64,000 nt of DNA from an uncultured Paraglaciecola sp. (GTDB lineage Bacteria > Pseudomonadota > Gammaproteobacteria > Enterobacterales > Alteromonadaceae): the NCBI GenBank assembly GCA_947498355.1, contig CANMKA010000001.1:248001-312000 (forward strand), read 5' to 3'. Positions 9,817 to 19,285 of this stretch are shown in pieces. Position 1 is the stretch's first letter; each line of letters begins with the position of its first letter. The position numbers were made by a program, and so were the translations under genes. The notes under the pieces are model-generated. The model was not told where the DNA came from and did no database searches. It saw only the letters and a list, made by a program, of their open reading frames with translations.

Positions 9817-10692
9817 ATGAAATTTCAAACTGTTGGTTTAATAGGTAAACAGGCGCACCGCGATGCACATTTAAGCTTTAAGGCTTTAATTGTGTACCTC
9901 AAGAAGCGAGGCTGCAGAATACTCGTTGAACCAAGCACTGCCAAAGATCTGAATAGCCAAGACATTGAATCTGCTCAAATGGATGAGATAGGTAAACAAG
10001 CCGATTTAGCTATAGTCGTTGGTGGCGACGGCAATATGTTAGGTGCAGCCCGAATATTGGCAGAATTCAATGTCGCCGTTGTGGGTATCAACCGAGGTAA
10101 CTTAGGTTTTTTGACCGACATTCATCCCGATGATATTGAAACTCAACTAGACAGTATTTTTGACGAAGAATACCAAATAGAACAACGTTTTTTACTTACA
10201 GTAGAAGTGTATCGCGGTGATCGACTGCAGAGTAAAAACTCCGCGGTTAACGAAGTGGTCATGCATCACGGCAAAGTCGCGCACATGATGGAATTCGAAG
10301 TATATTTAGATAATCACTTTGTATTTAGCCAACGCTCGGATGGGCTAATTGTTGCTACGCCAACAGGCTCTACAGCGTATTCGTTATCGGGTGGCGGACC
10401 AATTATCACCCCCACTTTAGATGCGCTAACCCTAGTGCCTATGTTCCCTCATACGTTAAGCAGTCGCCCAATAGTCGTTGATGCCAACAGCCGGGTAAAA
10501 CTCAAAGTCTCACCAGAGAACTCCGATAACCTGCAAGTCAGTTGTGACAGTCATATTGTACTAACCGTATTGCCTGGAGACGAAATCATAATCAGTAAAA
10601 ATACGGCCAAATTGACCTTAATTCACCCCAAAGGCTATAACTACTTTAATGTCCTCAGAACCAAATTAGGCTGGGGAAGTAAGCTTTACTAA
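9817..10692 (+). CDS. nadK: NAD kinase
   Basis: NadK phosphorylates NAD+ to NADP+ using ATP in the cytoplasm. The 291-residue product has the family's GGDGNMLG motif (about residue 70), [10 protein letters not shown], and the glycine-rich region [17 protein letters not shown]. Length and N-terminus match E. coli NadK (292 residues). It lies divergent from nagZ and directly upstream of recN, the order common in gammaproteobacteria. It probably has its own promoter in the 139 bp before it. Confidence 0.97.
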   Translation: MKFQTVGLIGKQAHRDAHLSFKALIVYLKKRGCRILVEPSTAKDLNSQDIESAQMDEIGKQADLAIVVGGDGNMLGAARILAEFNVAVVGINRGNLGFLTDIHPDDIETQLDSIFDEEYQIEQRFLLTVEVYRGDRLQSKNSAVNEVVMHHGKVAHMMEFEVYLDNHFVFSQRSDGLIVATPTGSTAYSLSGGGPIITPTLDALTLVPMFPHTLSSRPIVVDANSRVKLKVSPENSDNLQVSCDSHIVLTVLPGDEIIISKNTAKLTLIHPKGYNYFNVLRTKLGWGSKLY

Positions 10693-10820
10693 CGTTCAGC
10701 CTCTACCTAACCAAAAAATTTATCAGCAATTCAATTAGTTAAGTTTCCGTATCGGCCTAGTTTAAATTATCCTGACATTTACCCTAGACACAAAGCAAAA
10801 GCATGTTTATATTTACACCA

Positions 10821-10836
10821 CTGTATACATGAACAG
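10821..10836 (+). promoter_or_regulatory. LexA (SOS) box upstream of recN
   Basis: The sequence CTGTATACATGAACAG is a perfect match to the gammaproteobacterial LexA consensus CTGT-N8-ACAG. It ends 8 bases before the recN ATG, so a bound repressor would block transcription start or early elongation. recN is a classic strongly LexA-controlled gene in E. coli, which supports the reading. Confidence 0.92.
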
Positions 10837-10844
10837 GTTTATTT

Positions 10845-12524
10845 ATGCTTACTCATTTGTCTGTCCGTAATTTTGCTGTAGTAAAAAGTCTCGATATCGA
10901 TTTCAAACAAGGCATGACTGCCATTACTGGCGAAACAGGCGCAGGAAAATCTATTTCTGTTGATGCATTAGGCCTGTGCTTAGGTGATCGTGCTGACGCG
11001 GGAATGGTTAGAACGGGTGCAAAAAAAGCTGAGGTAATCGCCAGTTTTGACATAAGCGACTTACCTAATGCGGTTGAATGGTTAAACGAGTATGAGCTAA
11101 ATGGTGATGACAGCGAAGTCATTATTCGCCGATTAGTGTCCGCCGAAGGCCGCTCCAAAGCTTTTATTAATGGTACACCTGTTGCGCTACAACAACTTAA
11201 AAATTTAGGCCAGTTTTTATTGAGTATTCATGGGCAACATGCCCACCAACAAATTTTGAAACCCGATCAGCAATTACATTTACTCGACCAATTTTGTGGG
11301 CACGACAGCCTTTTGGCTAATGTTAACGAACGTTTCCAAAACTTAAAAACTAAACAAGTTCACTTCCACTCACTTGTTGCTAATCAACAGCAAAGAAACG
11401 ACAGACGCCAACTTTTGTCCTATCAAATCGTTGAATTAGACGAGTTCGCTCTAGCAGACAATGAGTTTGCACAACTAGAATTAGAACATAAAAAACTCAG
11501 TCACAGCCAAACATTGTTAGAGCAAAGTCAGATTAGTTTTCATCAACTGTATGAAGCCGAAGACGCCAACGCCTTATCAATAGTGCAAACCAGTATTGAG
11601 CGCTTAACTGAGTTACAAGAACATGACACTAGCTTATCGCCTATAGTCGAATTACTCAACGAAGCCAGTATACAAATAGACGAAGCAGCGAGTGAATTAC
11701 GGGCTTATACAGAGCAATTAGAGATTGATCCAATGCGTATGCAAAATGTTGAGGCACGTTACTCTAAAGCCTTAGAATTAGCGCGTAAACATAATGTTAA
11801 GCCCGAAAGCTTATATGCATTTCATCAAGATTTAAGCCAAGAATATCAAGAGCTCATTAAAGACGACCACGCCCTAGAAGGCCTAAGTCAAGAGCTTGAC
11901 AAATTAGACCAAGAATACCGCCTAAGTGCCCACAAGTTATTTAAGTCTCGCATTAAAACAGGCAAGCTTTTTGCCAAGCAAGTGGAGCAACATATCCACA
12001 AAATGAATATGGCTGATGCAAGCTTCGAAGTAGTCGTCGAGCATAACGTAGCATCTTCACCTGCTGCTCTAGGATTAGACAAAGTTTACTTTGCTGTATC
12101 GACAAACAAAGGACAAAAGCAAGACAGGCTAGACAAAGTGGTTTCGGGCGGTGAGCTCTCACGAATAGGCCTAGCCATACAAGTAATGGCATCGAGTAGC
12201 AATCAAGTTGCGACTATGATCTTCGATGAGGTCGATAGCGGTATAAGCGGAGCCACTGCATCTGTAGTAGGAGAATTGCTGCGTTCTTTGGGCCTTACCT
12301 GCCAAGTAATATGTGTTACCCATTTACCTCAAGTTGCAGCTCGGGCTCACAACCAAATGTTTGTAACTAAGTTCAGTGATAAACAAACGACAGAAACCCA
12401 CATGATTAATTTAAAAGAAAATGAACGAATTGAAGAGTTAGCACGTCTATTAGCAGGAGATACCCTCACAGAATCAGCCTTGGCTAACGCAAGAGAATTG
12501 CTACAAATCAGTCATTCTAAGTAA
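10845..12524 (+). CDS. recN: DNA repair protein RecN
   Basis: RecN is an SMC-like ATPase that binds double-strand breaks and promotes RecA-dependent repair. The 559-residue product has Walker A GETGAGKS at about residue 30, a long coiled-coil middle (about 150-370), the ABC signature VSGGELSRIGLA at about 430, and Walker B TMIFDEVDSGISG. The N-terminus MLTHLSVRNFAVV is canonical. It starts just after a perfect LexA box, so DNA damage should induce it. The preceding nadK ends 152 bp upstream. Confidence 0.97.
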   Translation: MLTHLSVRNFAVVKSLDIDFKQGMTAITGETGAGKSISVDALGLCLGDRADAGMVRTGAKKAEVIASFDISDLPNAVEWLNEYELNGDDSEVIIRRLVSAEGRSKAFINGTPVALQQLKNLGQFLLSIHGQHAHQQILKPDQQLHLLDQFCGHDSLLANVNERFQNLKTKQVHFHSLVANQQQRNDRRQLLSYQIVELDEFALADNEFAQLELEHKKLSHSQTLLEQSQISFHQLYEAEDANALSIVQTSIERLTELQEHDTSLSPIVELLNEASIQIDEAASELRAYTEQLEIDPMRMQNVEARYSKALELARKHNVKPESLYAFHQDLSQEYQELIKDDHALEGLSQELDKLDQEYRLSAHKLFKSRIKTGKLFAKQVEQHIHKMNMADASFEVVVEHNVASSPAALGLDKVYFAVSTNKGQKQDRLDKVVSGGELSRIGLAIQVMASSSNQVATMIFDEVDSGISGATASVVGELLRSLGLTCQVICVTHLPQVAARAHNQMFVTKFSDKQTTETHMINLKENERIEELARLLAGDTLTESALANARELLQISHSK

Positions 12525-12646
12525 TTAAGCGTTGATCGGGCCAACATGGGTGGGTTAGGATGCTTCGCTTATTGTGATAGTTGTATGTTAAGTCAGTACG
12601 ACTAAGCCAAGCAAATACCAACAAAATGCCTAAATACTGAGTAAAA

Positions 12647-13003
12647 ATGAAGTTTAGAAACCTACTAATTGTTATCGTCACCAGTTTTTCATTGTCGGCT
12701 TGTACCGATTGGATCTTTCGAATCGACATTCCTCAAGGCAATTTCCTTGATGAAGAAAATGTTGAAAAGTTACGTATTGCTATGACTAAAGAGCAAGTAG
12801 AATTTGTGCTAGGCAAACCAGTTGTGGTTGACTCTTTTGACAAAGACACTTGGTACTATTTGTACCAAATGAAACGAGGGATGAAAAAGCGTGGTGAAGA
12901 CTTCCGTAAAGAACTCGTTATTACTTTTGTTGATAATAAGATCACCGAAGTTAAAGGGGATTTTGAACTGTCGGAAGAATTCTCAGTCCCCCTCGACCAG
13001 TAA
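12647..13003 (+). CDS. bamE: Outer membrane assembly lipoprotein BamE
   Basis: BamE (formerly SmpA/OmlA) is a small lipoprotein of the BAM complex that inserts beta-barrel proteins in the outer membrane. The 118-residue product has a lipoprotein signal ending in LSAC (lipidated Cys about residue 19). The family core follows: an IPQGN-like segment, then LRIAMTKEQVEFVLGKPV, DTWYYLYQMKRG, and a terminal VTFVDNKITEVKGD. The position after recN is the usual one in gammaproteobacteria. A hairpin with a T-run follows. Confidence 0.95.
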   Translation: MKFRNLLIVIVTSFSLSACTDWIFRIDIPQGNFLDEENVEKLRIAMTKEQVEFVLGKPVVVDSFDKDTWYYLYQMKRGMKKRGEDFRKELVITFVDNKITEVKGDFELSEEFSVPLDQ

Positions 13004-13029
13004 CTAAATATTGTGTTGCGTCTAATCTT

Positions 13030-13061
13030 AAAAAGCTCTCTGTATTACAAGAGGGCTTTTT
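13030..13061 (+). terminator. Intrinsic terminator after bamE
   Basis: The arms AAAAGCTCTC and GAGGGCTTTT pair over 10 bp with one mismatch around a loop of about 10 bases, and T-rich sequence follows. It lies 27 bp after the bamE stop codon. Confidence 0.75.
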
Positions 13062-13558
13062 AGTCTAAATCAGCCCATTGTTTATGATAACCCTACTCCT
13101 GTGTAGAAGATTACAGCTTTATTTTTCCTATATGTGATGATACTAAACAAATAGCACTTATGGCTTGTTGTTCTGTACTTTCCACCATAAAACGTATAAA
13201 AATCATACAATAAGCATTAATTTATTGCCGTTTTTATACTTCTCGAATTATTTTTGTCTTACCCCCTTTAATTTTAGATATGTGGACTGATATATCAGAT
13301 GAGTTAGTCGCAGCAATAACGAAAATATGGGTTGGCACAAGCCAACAAACAGGTCCCTGTTTTATTTAAACAGTCAATCCTCCATAGCCTTATTGCGGAT
13401 TGAGCATGACTCAACGCCTAACTAGTAGAATCAGATAAAGTAGACAATCATGTCACAGATTCTTGCACTCTGCTTTCATCCGAGGTTCTAGCTTCATCGA
13501 TTGATTCACTCTCGATATTTAGAGAATGATAGTTGTTCAAATTTAAAGCAGTGGACTT
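13062..13558. other. Gene-free stretch before the ABC/HlyD/TolC operon
   Basis: About 500 bp of AT-rich sequence holds no coding frame longer than about 30 codons that looks like a protein. It must carry the promoter of the downstream operon. A small inverted repeat, AACAGG...CCTGTT, is visible around 13350-13362. No recognised operator was found. Confidence 0.5.
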
Positions 13559-15283
13559 ATGCAAAATACCGACAAAAAGTTTCATTCTCAACATCCTGCC
13601 AAAACACTTTGGCATTTGATTTCACCCGATATGAGTTTTTTTAAAGTTGCGATTACTTATGGTATTGCAATTAGTTTGCTCACGTTAGCCGTGCCCATAG
13701 CAGTGCAAACTATGGTTAACACCTTAGTCAATATTGCCTCTCTGCGCGCAATTGTCACCCTCTCGATTATTTTGTTCCTTACTTTGGCCGTATCTGCTGG
13801 CTTGTCAGCATTGCGCACACGCACTATGGAGTATTTTGAGCGTCGAATATATGCTCGTTTATCGGCAGAAGTTAGCCTCCATACCATCTATGCTCGGCAC
13901 GAATTTTTTGCAGGTAGACGAAATACCGATATCACTAATCGGTACTTTGAAATCATTATTTTACAAAAAAATATTCCTTTTTTACTGGTAGATGGATGCG
14001 CTTTATTGCTTCAGCTGGTTGTAGGCTTCACCTTAGTTTCTTTATATCATCCAGCTCTATTAATGTTTAATGCATTTATAATTCTGATTGTTATCTTATT
14101 TTGGAAACTTTGGGGCCGAGGCGCGACCAATACAGCAGTTGAGCTTTCTCATGCAAAATACGAAATGTCTAAATGGCTTGATAGCCTAGCCTATGCACAC
14201 GAGTTTTTTAAATCAACGCGACACATTGATTATGCCCTCAAGCGCACTGATGAGCTAACCGGAGACTATGTAAAAAGCCATAAGAAACACTTTAGCTTTA
14301 CCTTTTCTCAAACTATTGCTTTTTTAATGCTTTACGCCGTAGCCAGTGCCGTGTTGCTTGGCCTAGGTGGTTGGTTGGTCATTATTGGTCAACTCTCTCT
14401 TGGTCAACTGATCGCGGCCGAGTTAATACTAGCTGCAATTTTATTTGGATTGTCGAAGACCACTGAATATCTCAAGTTCTATTATGAGATGTGTGGCGCT
14501 GCGGACGAATTAGGTCAGGTTTTTGATGTACCGCAAGAAACAACAGAGAACCGCGATCATTTTACCTCTAGCGGAAATGGCAAGTCCCTGATATTTGACA
14601 AGGTTGTAACAGAAAGCAACAAAATTGAATGCCACTTTAACTTTAACCTGCCGGAGAACGCTAAAGTTTTGGTTGAAGCACAAAAAATCAGCTTACACTA
14701 TTCCATCATCCACCTGCTTAAACGCAATATCCAGCCCAACCAAGGATCAATTCAATTAGCTAATTGTGACCTCAATGATTTTGATGTATATCAGTTAAGA
14801 CAAGACGTGATTGTTATCGACCGAGCCCCCATTGTCGAATGTACGATAGAAGACTATTTGCGCATGTCTAAACCCAACGCCTCCAATATGGAAATTCGGT
14901 CTGTACTCAACCAAGTCAATATTTTGGAAGATGTTGAGCGTTTGCCTAATAGATTGAAGACCTTGTTATCACCTTTGGGTGACCCCTTATCACCGGGCTC
15001 CTTCTTACAACTCAAGTTAGCTGCGGCTTTGCTAACACAACCAAAAGTCTTAGTACTTACCCAATTTTTTGACTTACTGACCCCAGTTTCACTGAGTAAG
15101 CTGTTTTCATCTATTGCCGATCTGCCCTTAACTGTCTTGTATTTTACCAATTTAAAACAGTCTTCCTATTTCTCGCATCGTTTAATACTTGGAGAGCAGC
15201 AACAAACCCTGTTAGAACACGGTAGTCAAGACATGGTCGACTATGACATGTCTTCGGCTATGGCGGAGAACAAAAATGTCTAA
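13559..15283 (+). CDS. ABC-exporter-like protein with an ATPase-dead nucleotide-binding domain
   Basis: The 574-residue product has the fold order of a type I secretion ABC exporter (HlyB/LapB-like): five to six membrane segments in residues 25-310, then a cytoplasmic domain in the place of the ATPase. That domain keeps the length and general rhythm of a nucleotide-binding domain, but the key motifs are gone. The Walker A region reads VLVEAQKISLHYS without the GxxGxGKS loop. The signature reads LSPGSFLQLK instead of LSGGQ. Walker B reads VLVLTQFFD, with Asp and Glu replaced by Thr and Gln. The switch His is Asn in YFTNLK. No N-terminal peptidase C39 domain is present. It is the first gene of an operon with an HlyD and a TolC homologue. 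It probably cannot hydrolyse ATP; the role is unknown. Confidence 0.85.
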   Translation: MQNTDKKFHSQHPAKTLWHLISPDMSFFKVAITYGIAISLLTLAVPIAVQTMVNTLVNIASLRAIVTLSIILFLTLAVSAGLSALRTRTMEYFERRIYARLSAEVSLHTIYARHEFFAGRRNTDITNRYFEIIILQKNIPFLLVDGCALLLQLVVGFTLVSLYHPALLMFNAFIILIVILFWKLWGRGATNTAVELSHAKYEMSKWLDSLAYAHEFFKSTRHIDYALKRTDELTGDYVKSHKKHFSFTFSQTIAFLMLYAVASAVLLGLGGWLVIIGQLSLGQLIAAELILAAILFGLSKTTEYLKFYYEMCGAADELGQVFDVPQETTENRDHFTSSGNGKSLIFDKVVTESNKIECHFNFNLPENAKVLVEAQKISLHYSIIHLLKRNIQPNQGSIQLANCDLNDFDVYQLRQDVIVIDRAPIVECTIEDYLRMSKPNASNMEIRSVLNQVNILEDVERLPNRLKTLLSPLGDPLSPGSFLQLKLAAALLTQPKVLVLTQFFDLLTPVSLSKLFSSIADLPLTVLYFTNLKQSSYFSHRLILGEQQQTLLEHGSQDMVDYDMSSAMAENKNV

Positions 15284-16307
15284 ATTCACTCAAGAAAACA
15301 GCCGAGCTTTTCGCACGCTCAGCCAACAAATTCTGCCCAGCGCTGCTACCTTAGTTGCAAAGCTTACTGTATTTTTTATTATTTTGATTGGTCTAGGACT
15401 TTGGTTAACCCCTTGGGTTCAAACTGCAGCTGGCTCAGGCGAAGTCAGCACACTTAATCCTAAGAATAGAATTCAAACCATTAACGCGCTCGTGTCTGGG
15501 CAAATCGGACAATGGCACGTTCAAGAAGGGCAAGTGGTTAAGCAGGGTGATCCCATAATTACGATTGTAGATACCGACCGAGATTTACTCGAACGATTGG
15601 GTGATGAAAAAGCCGCCGTTGTGTTAGAACATCAAGCCAACTTGGTTGCTACTGAAACCGCCCGTATTGATTATGAACGACACAAGAAGCTATTTGAACA
15701 AGGCTTGGTTTCGCGCCGTAGTTATGAGCAGGCAAGCATAAAATACAATGAAAAAGCCGCCAAACAATCTGCAACCCAAGCCAAAGTCAACAAGGTTGAT
15801 ACTCGCTTATCAAGACTGTCTTCACAAACCAAGTTAGCCCCAGAAGATGGCATAGTTTCACGCCTAATTTCTGGTGGTAACGCAACCACAATAAAAGAAG
15901 GCGACGCCCTAGCCACTTTTATTCCAAAAAATATCACTCGCGCAGTAGTGATGAGCGTAAGTGGTTTAGACAAGCCCTTACTTAAATCTGGGCAAAAAGC
16001 GCGGTTGCAATTCGAGGGTTGGCCAGTTTTTCAATTTAGCGGTTGGCCCTCATCTGCTATCGGTACATTTGGCGCGTTGGTATACTTTATCGAGCCAGTA
16101 GCTACGTCAGACGGTCGCTTCACAGTCTGGCTAATTGAAGATCCTAACGATACGCCTTGGCCAAACGAAGGGTTTGTTTCTTTAGGGAGCCGGGCGAAAG
16201 GCTGGATACTGCTTAACGAAGTTAGCCTGGGATACGAAATCTGGCGTCAATTAAATAACTTCCCCCCTGAATATTCTGGCGGAGGGTTAAACCCGAATGA
16301 GAAATAA
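15276..16307 (+). CDS. HlyD-family periplasmic adaptor (membrane fusion protein)
   Basis: This protein bridges an inner-membrane exporter and a TolC-type channel. It has one N-terminal membrane segment (about residues 28-50), a biotinyl/lipoyl half-motif region (GQIGQWHVQEGQVVKQGDP), an alpha-helical hairpin rich in Ala, Glu and Lys (about 100-190), the second lipoyl half (LAPEDGIVSRLISGG) and a beta-barrel domain. The frame extends upstream to 15243. The ATG at 15276 is preferred because GGAG lies about 8 bases before it and the product then begins MSKFTQEN. It overlaps the preceding gene by 8 bp and the next by 11 bp, so the three are translationally coupled. The length (343 residues) is short for the family. 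Confidence 0.88.
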   Translation: MSKFTQENSRAFRTLSQQILPSAATLVAKLTVFFIILIGLGLWLTPWVQTAAGSGEVSTLNPKNRIQTINALVSGQIGQWHVQEGQVVKQGDPIITIVDTDRDLLERLGDEKAAVVLEHQANLVATETARIDYERHKKLFEQGLVSRRSYEQASIKYNEKAAKQSATQAKVNKVDTRLSRLSSQTKLAPEDGIVSRLISGGNATTIKEGDALATFIPKNITRAVVMSVSGLDKPLLKSGQKARLQFEGWPVFQFSGWPSSAIGTFGALVYFIEPVATSDGRFTVWLIEDPNDTPWPNEGFVSLGSRAKGWILLNEVSLGYEIWRQLNNFPPEYSGGGLNPNEK

Positions 16308-17727
16308 CAAGCGCACGAGGATAGCGCAGCTAACTCGGTATTTTCTGGCTATCACAAGTTTAATTATCCCGACAGTTAAAGCAGAGCAAATTATTAGCTT
16401 ACAACAAGTATTAAACTCCGCTAGCCAGCACTACCCTAAAATATTAGAAGCGAAGCAAAAGCTTCAACAAGCAAAAGCTGAACGCTTATCGACGGAAGGC
16501 GCGTTCGACATCAAACTTAAACAAAAAGCGCAAGTGCGCACATCAGGATTTTATGATGGTGCGTACACCAATCAAAGTATCGTCAAACCTTTAAGACAAG
16601 CTAATGCAAAAGTGTTTGCTGAATACCGATTATCCGAAGGTGACTTTCCAGTTTATGAAGATCAATTTGTTACACAAGACAGAGGTGAATTTGGCGTAGG
16701 GGTATCATTTTCTCTGTTACGAAATAGAGATATTGATGCAAGCCGTGTGGCTGTAGCCAATGCTGATTTAGACCTTTCTATGCAGGCTTTTAACCAACAA
16801 GCTGTGCTCAATGACGTACTATTTAGTGCGTCATTAGCCTACATGGAATGGCTCAGTGCGATGCAACAACTTGATGTATACAGGCAATTACTGAATAACG
16901 CTAAAACCCGCCAAACTGCCCTAGAAAAGCGTATAAAACTGGGGTTTTCAGCCAAAATTGATTTACTCGACAATGAGCAAAACGTACTAAAACGTCAAGC
17001 TCTGGTGTTAAAAGCCGAAAATGACCTGCGTATGCGTACTGCTGCCCTATCACTTTATTGGCGAGATGCATCTGGTAAACCCAAAATGGTATCGTCTGAA
17101 CAACCAACAATGCCAAATACAGTGGCCGAGACAGCGTTAGGTAACGTGACGCAGCTTATTACTCATGCCATTACCTCACATCCAGACATTCAGTACGTGG
17201 ATAATCAAATATTACAGCACAAGAATAATCGTAAACTATTTGAAAATGCGCTTTTACCCAAAGTAGATGTCGTTATGAAAGCCAGTCGTGACTTTGGTAG
17301 TGGGAGTCAGACCAGAGAAGGTTTCGAAACATACGTAGGTCTTGAATTCTCGATGCCCTTAGAGCAACGTAAGTCGAAAGGTAAACTCAACAAGACTCAG
17401 GCCAAGCTGAGGGAATTAGGTTACCTACGTCAACGCCTTATCGAAGAATTAAAGTTGGTTTTACATCAAGCAAAAATGAAATATACCAACGCCCAAGCGC
17501 AAGCGACCATTTCCCTGCGGCGCTCGGATATAGCAACCCAGCTCATGCAACAAGAACAAGAACGCTTTAACCAAGGTGACAGCGATATATTCAAACTAAA
17601 TTTGCGCGAGGAAGATACAGCAGAAGCAAAAATAGATGCCATAACTGCAGAGTTACAACAAATACTCACTCACATAGAATTACTCGGGCAAGCCTATAAA
17701 ATAGACGACCTACTACCCTCGTTTTAA
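16297..17727 (+). CDS. TolC-family outer membrane channel protein
   Basis: The 476-residue product has a signal peptide (hydrophobic stretch ending near TVKA) and two halves rich in long amphipathic helices with heptad-like Ala/Gln/Leu patterning, as in outer membrane efflux proteins. It begins with the typical ISLQQVLNSASQHYPKILEA segment and has the second-repeat equivalent at about residue 275 (ITHAITSHPDIQYVDNQIL). With the HlyD homologue it would form the outer part of a tripartite export conduit. It is the last gene of the operon. No toxin or RTX-type substrate gene is directly adjacent. Confidence 0.85.
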   Translation: MRNNKRTRIAQLTRYFLAITSLIIPTVKAEQIISLQQVLNSASQHYPKILEAKQKLQQAKAERLSTEGAFDIKLKQKAQVRTSGFYDGAYTNQSIVKPLRQANAKVFAEYRLSEGDFPVYEDQFVTQDRGEFGVGVSFSLLRNRDIDASRVAVANADLDLSMQAFNQQAVLNDVLFSASLAYMEWLSAMQQLDVYRQLLNNAKTRQTALEKRIKLGFSAKIDLLDNEQNVLKRQALVLKAENDLRMRTAALSLYWRDASGKPKMVSSEQPTMPNTVAETALGNVTQLITHAITSHPDIQYVDNQILQHKNNRKLFENALLPKVDVVMKASRDFGSGSQTREGFETYVGLEFSMPLEQRKSKGKLNKTQAKLRELGYLRQRLIEELKLVLHQAKMKYTNAQAQATISLRRSDIATQLMQQEQERFNQGDSDIFKLNLREEDTAEAKIDAITAELQQILTHIELLGQAYKIDDLLPSF

Positions 17728-18097
17728 TAATTAAAATAGGCAACCATAAACTACCATTTTTAGTCTCTGGCTAGCGTCAAGGCATCTCTAAGTTATTTTT
17801 CAAGAAAAAGTAATGATGTGTGCAAATAAAGGAATAAAGTCCACTTATTGGCTCCTACAAACTACTTTGTGTGTAACAACGCCTTTAGTGGCTCAAGGGC
17901 AACACCTGTTCTCGCTTGCTAACAAATCCTATTGGTATTTTAATGAATAACGCCCAATAAATTTATCTTTTCAGTGATTAAATAAACCCTTATCCTAGTC
18001 TTAGAAGTGTGTTCTTTAGGGTTTATGACACTTTACTTTAGTGGAAGTCACTTCAAACAAGGAAATATTAAATCTAATTTGGAATAGAGAGCCATTT
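17728..18097. other. Intergenic region before the secreted protease gene
   Basis: About 370 bp without a recognisable gene. A 45-codon frame at 17813-17950 starts with two ATGs and has a hydrophobic signal-like stretch, but no good ribosome site, so it is not called as a gene. Promoter signals for the protease must lie here; none is convincing by eye. Confidence 0.4.
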
Positions 18098-19225
18098 ATG
18101 TTCAAGGAAAATATAGTAAAGGCAGGCATTGCCGCAAGCGTCATCAGTATAAGTTCGACTTCATATGCGAATTTAATTACAAGCGGTGAATCAAAAGGAT
18201 TAAGTTGGACCGCACAAAGCTTATTAGTAGGTGCCGCCGAAGGTGGAACAGGAAGCTTCCCTCCCTTTAATCCATTTGGCAACCCGCTGTATCACCCTAC
18301 TTTCCCGAATTATAGCGGAGTGGTTGGCATGTTAGTAAACCAAGCGACGGGTACCTCATCGTGTAGTGGTACATTGTTACAAGATCGCCGTTCAATATTA
18401 ACCGCTGCCCATTGTGTATCTGATGGAGCGGGTTCTGCTAATCCTCTAGCTACTACAGTATTTTTTCAACCCGAGGGCGGCCTAAGCCCTGCACAATTTA
18501 TCTATTCAAGGCCTGCTGGAGTCGTTGAAGTTCAGGTAACTGACTATTTTGTTCACCAAGATTATACGGGTGAGGTTATAGACCAAAATGACATTGCCAT
18601 TTTGCGCCTAGCAGACTATGCGCCTAGCTGGGCCTCCTCATACGGGCTCTATGAAGATAACAATATTATGGGGCAACAATTCAATGTTGCAGGATACGGC
18701 CGCATAGGAGGAGGAACAGGATCAATTCCTGCTTCGGGGCGTTTGCGTCAGGGCAATAACACTTATGACTTTGCTTGGGGAAACGATGCGTTTAGTGGCT
18801 TCTTTACTGATAGTTTTTTCGGAACAGCGGACGTAGAGTTTTCATATGTATCAGATTTTGACAGTGGCAATTTATTAAATGATGCTTCAGGCCTTATCGC
18901 AGACCTTTTTGAGTTAGATGCATTTGATTTAGGGCTTGGTGAATTAGAAGCTGGTGTGGCGCCAGGTGATTCTGGTGGTCCCAACTTTATCAATGAGTTG
19001 ATTTCTGGTGTAAATAGCTATGGTCTAGGATTTGGTTCGCGTTTAGGAGACACTGACGGCACGCTGAATAGCAGTTTTGGTGAGTTAAGTGGCTATGTGC
19101 CTACTTTTATCCATAGTGATTTCATTCGCTCAAACCTAGTGAGCGTATCCACACCAAACATATTTGCTTTATTAAGCTTAGGCCTGTTAGGGTTATTCTT
19201 ACCCTCTAAACGAAGAAAAAACTAA
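18098..19225 (+). CDS. Secreted trypsin-like serine protease with PEP-CTERM-like C-terminal tail
   Basis: This is a chymotrypsin-fold (S1) protease of about 375 residues. It has a signal peptide ending near SYA and the catalytic triad in LTAAHC (His), NDIAILRLA (Asp) and APGDSGGP (Ser). The tail consists of the short motif VSTPN, a hydrophobic helix and a basic end SKRRKN. This layout matches PEP-CTERM-type sorting signals, which are processed by an exosortase and anchor proteins at the surface. No exosortase gene is in the window. The frame is open from a GTG at 18041, but the ATG at 18098 sits directly before a proper signal peptide and was chosen. It could be a client of, or simply a neighbour to, the upstream export operon. 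Confidence 0.85.
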   Translation: MFKENIVKAGIAASVISISSTSYANLITSGESKGLSWTAQSLLVGAAEGGTGSFPPFNPFGNPLYHPTFPNYSGVVGMLVNQATGTSSCSGTLLQDRRSILTAAHCVSDGAGSANPLATTVFFQPEGGLSPAQFIYSRPAGVVEVQVTDYFVHQDYTGEVIDQNDIAILRLADYAPSWASSYGLYEDNNIMGQQFNVAGYGRIGGGTGSIPASGRLRQGNNTYDFAWGNDAFSGFFTDSFFGTADVEFSYVSDFDSGNLLNDASGLIADLFELDAFDLGLGELEAGVAPGDSGGPNFINELISGVNSYGLGFGSRLGDTDGTLNSSFGELSGYVPTFIHSDFIRSNLVSVSTPNIFALLSLGLLGLFLPSKRRKN

Positions 19226-19266
19226 TACCTTAACGGTCCTCATCTAGAAAAAGTTGACGATTCTAC

Positions 19267-19285
19267 GCCAGCATCTTTTGCTGGC
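19267..19285 (+). terminator. Candidate terminator after the serine protease
   Basis: The perfect 7-bp stem GCCAGCA/TGCTGGC with a 5-base loop lies 41 bp after the stop codon. The following T-run is weak (TCTTCGTT), so termination is plausible but not certain. Confidence 0.5.
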
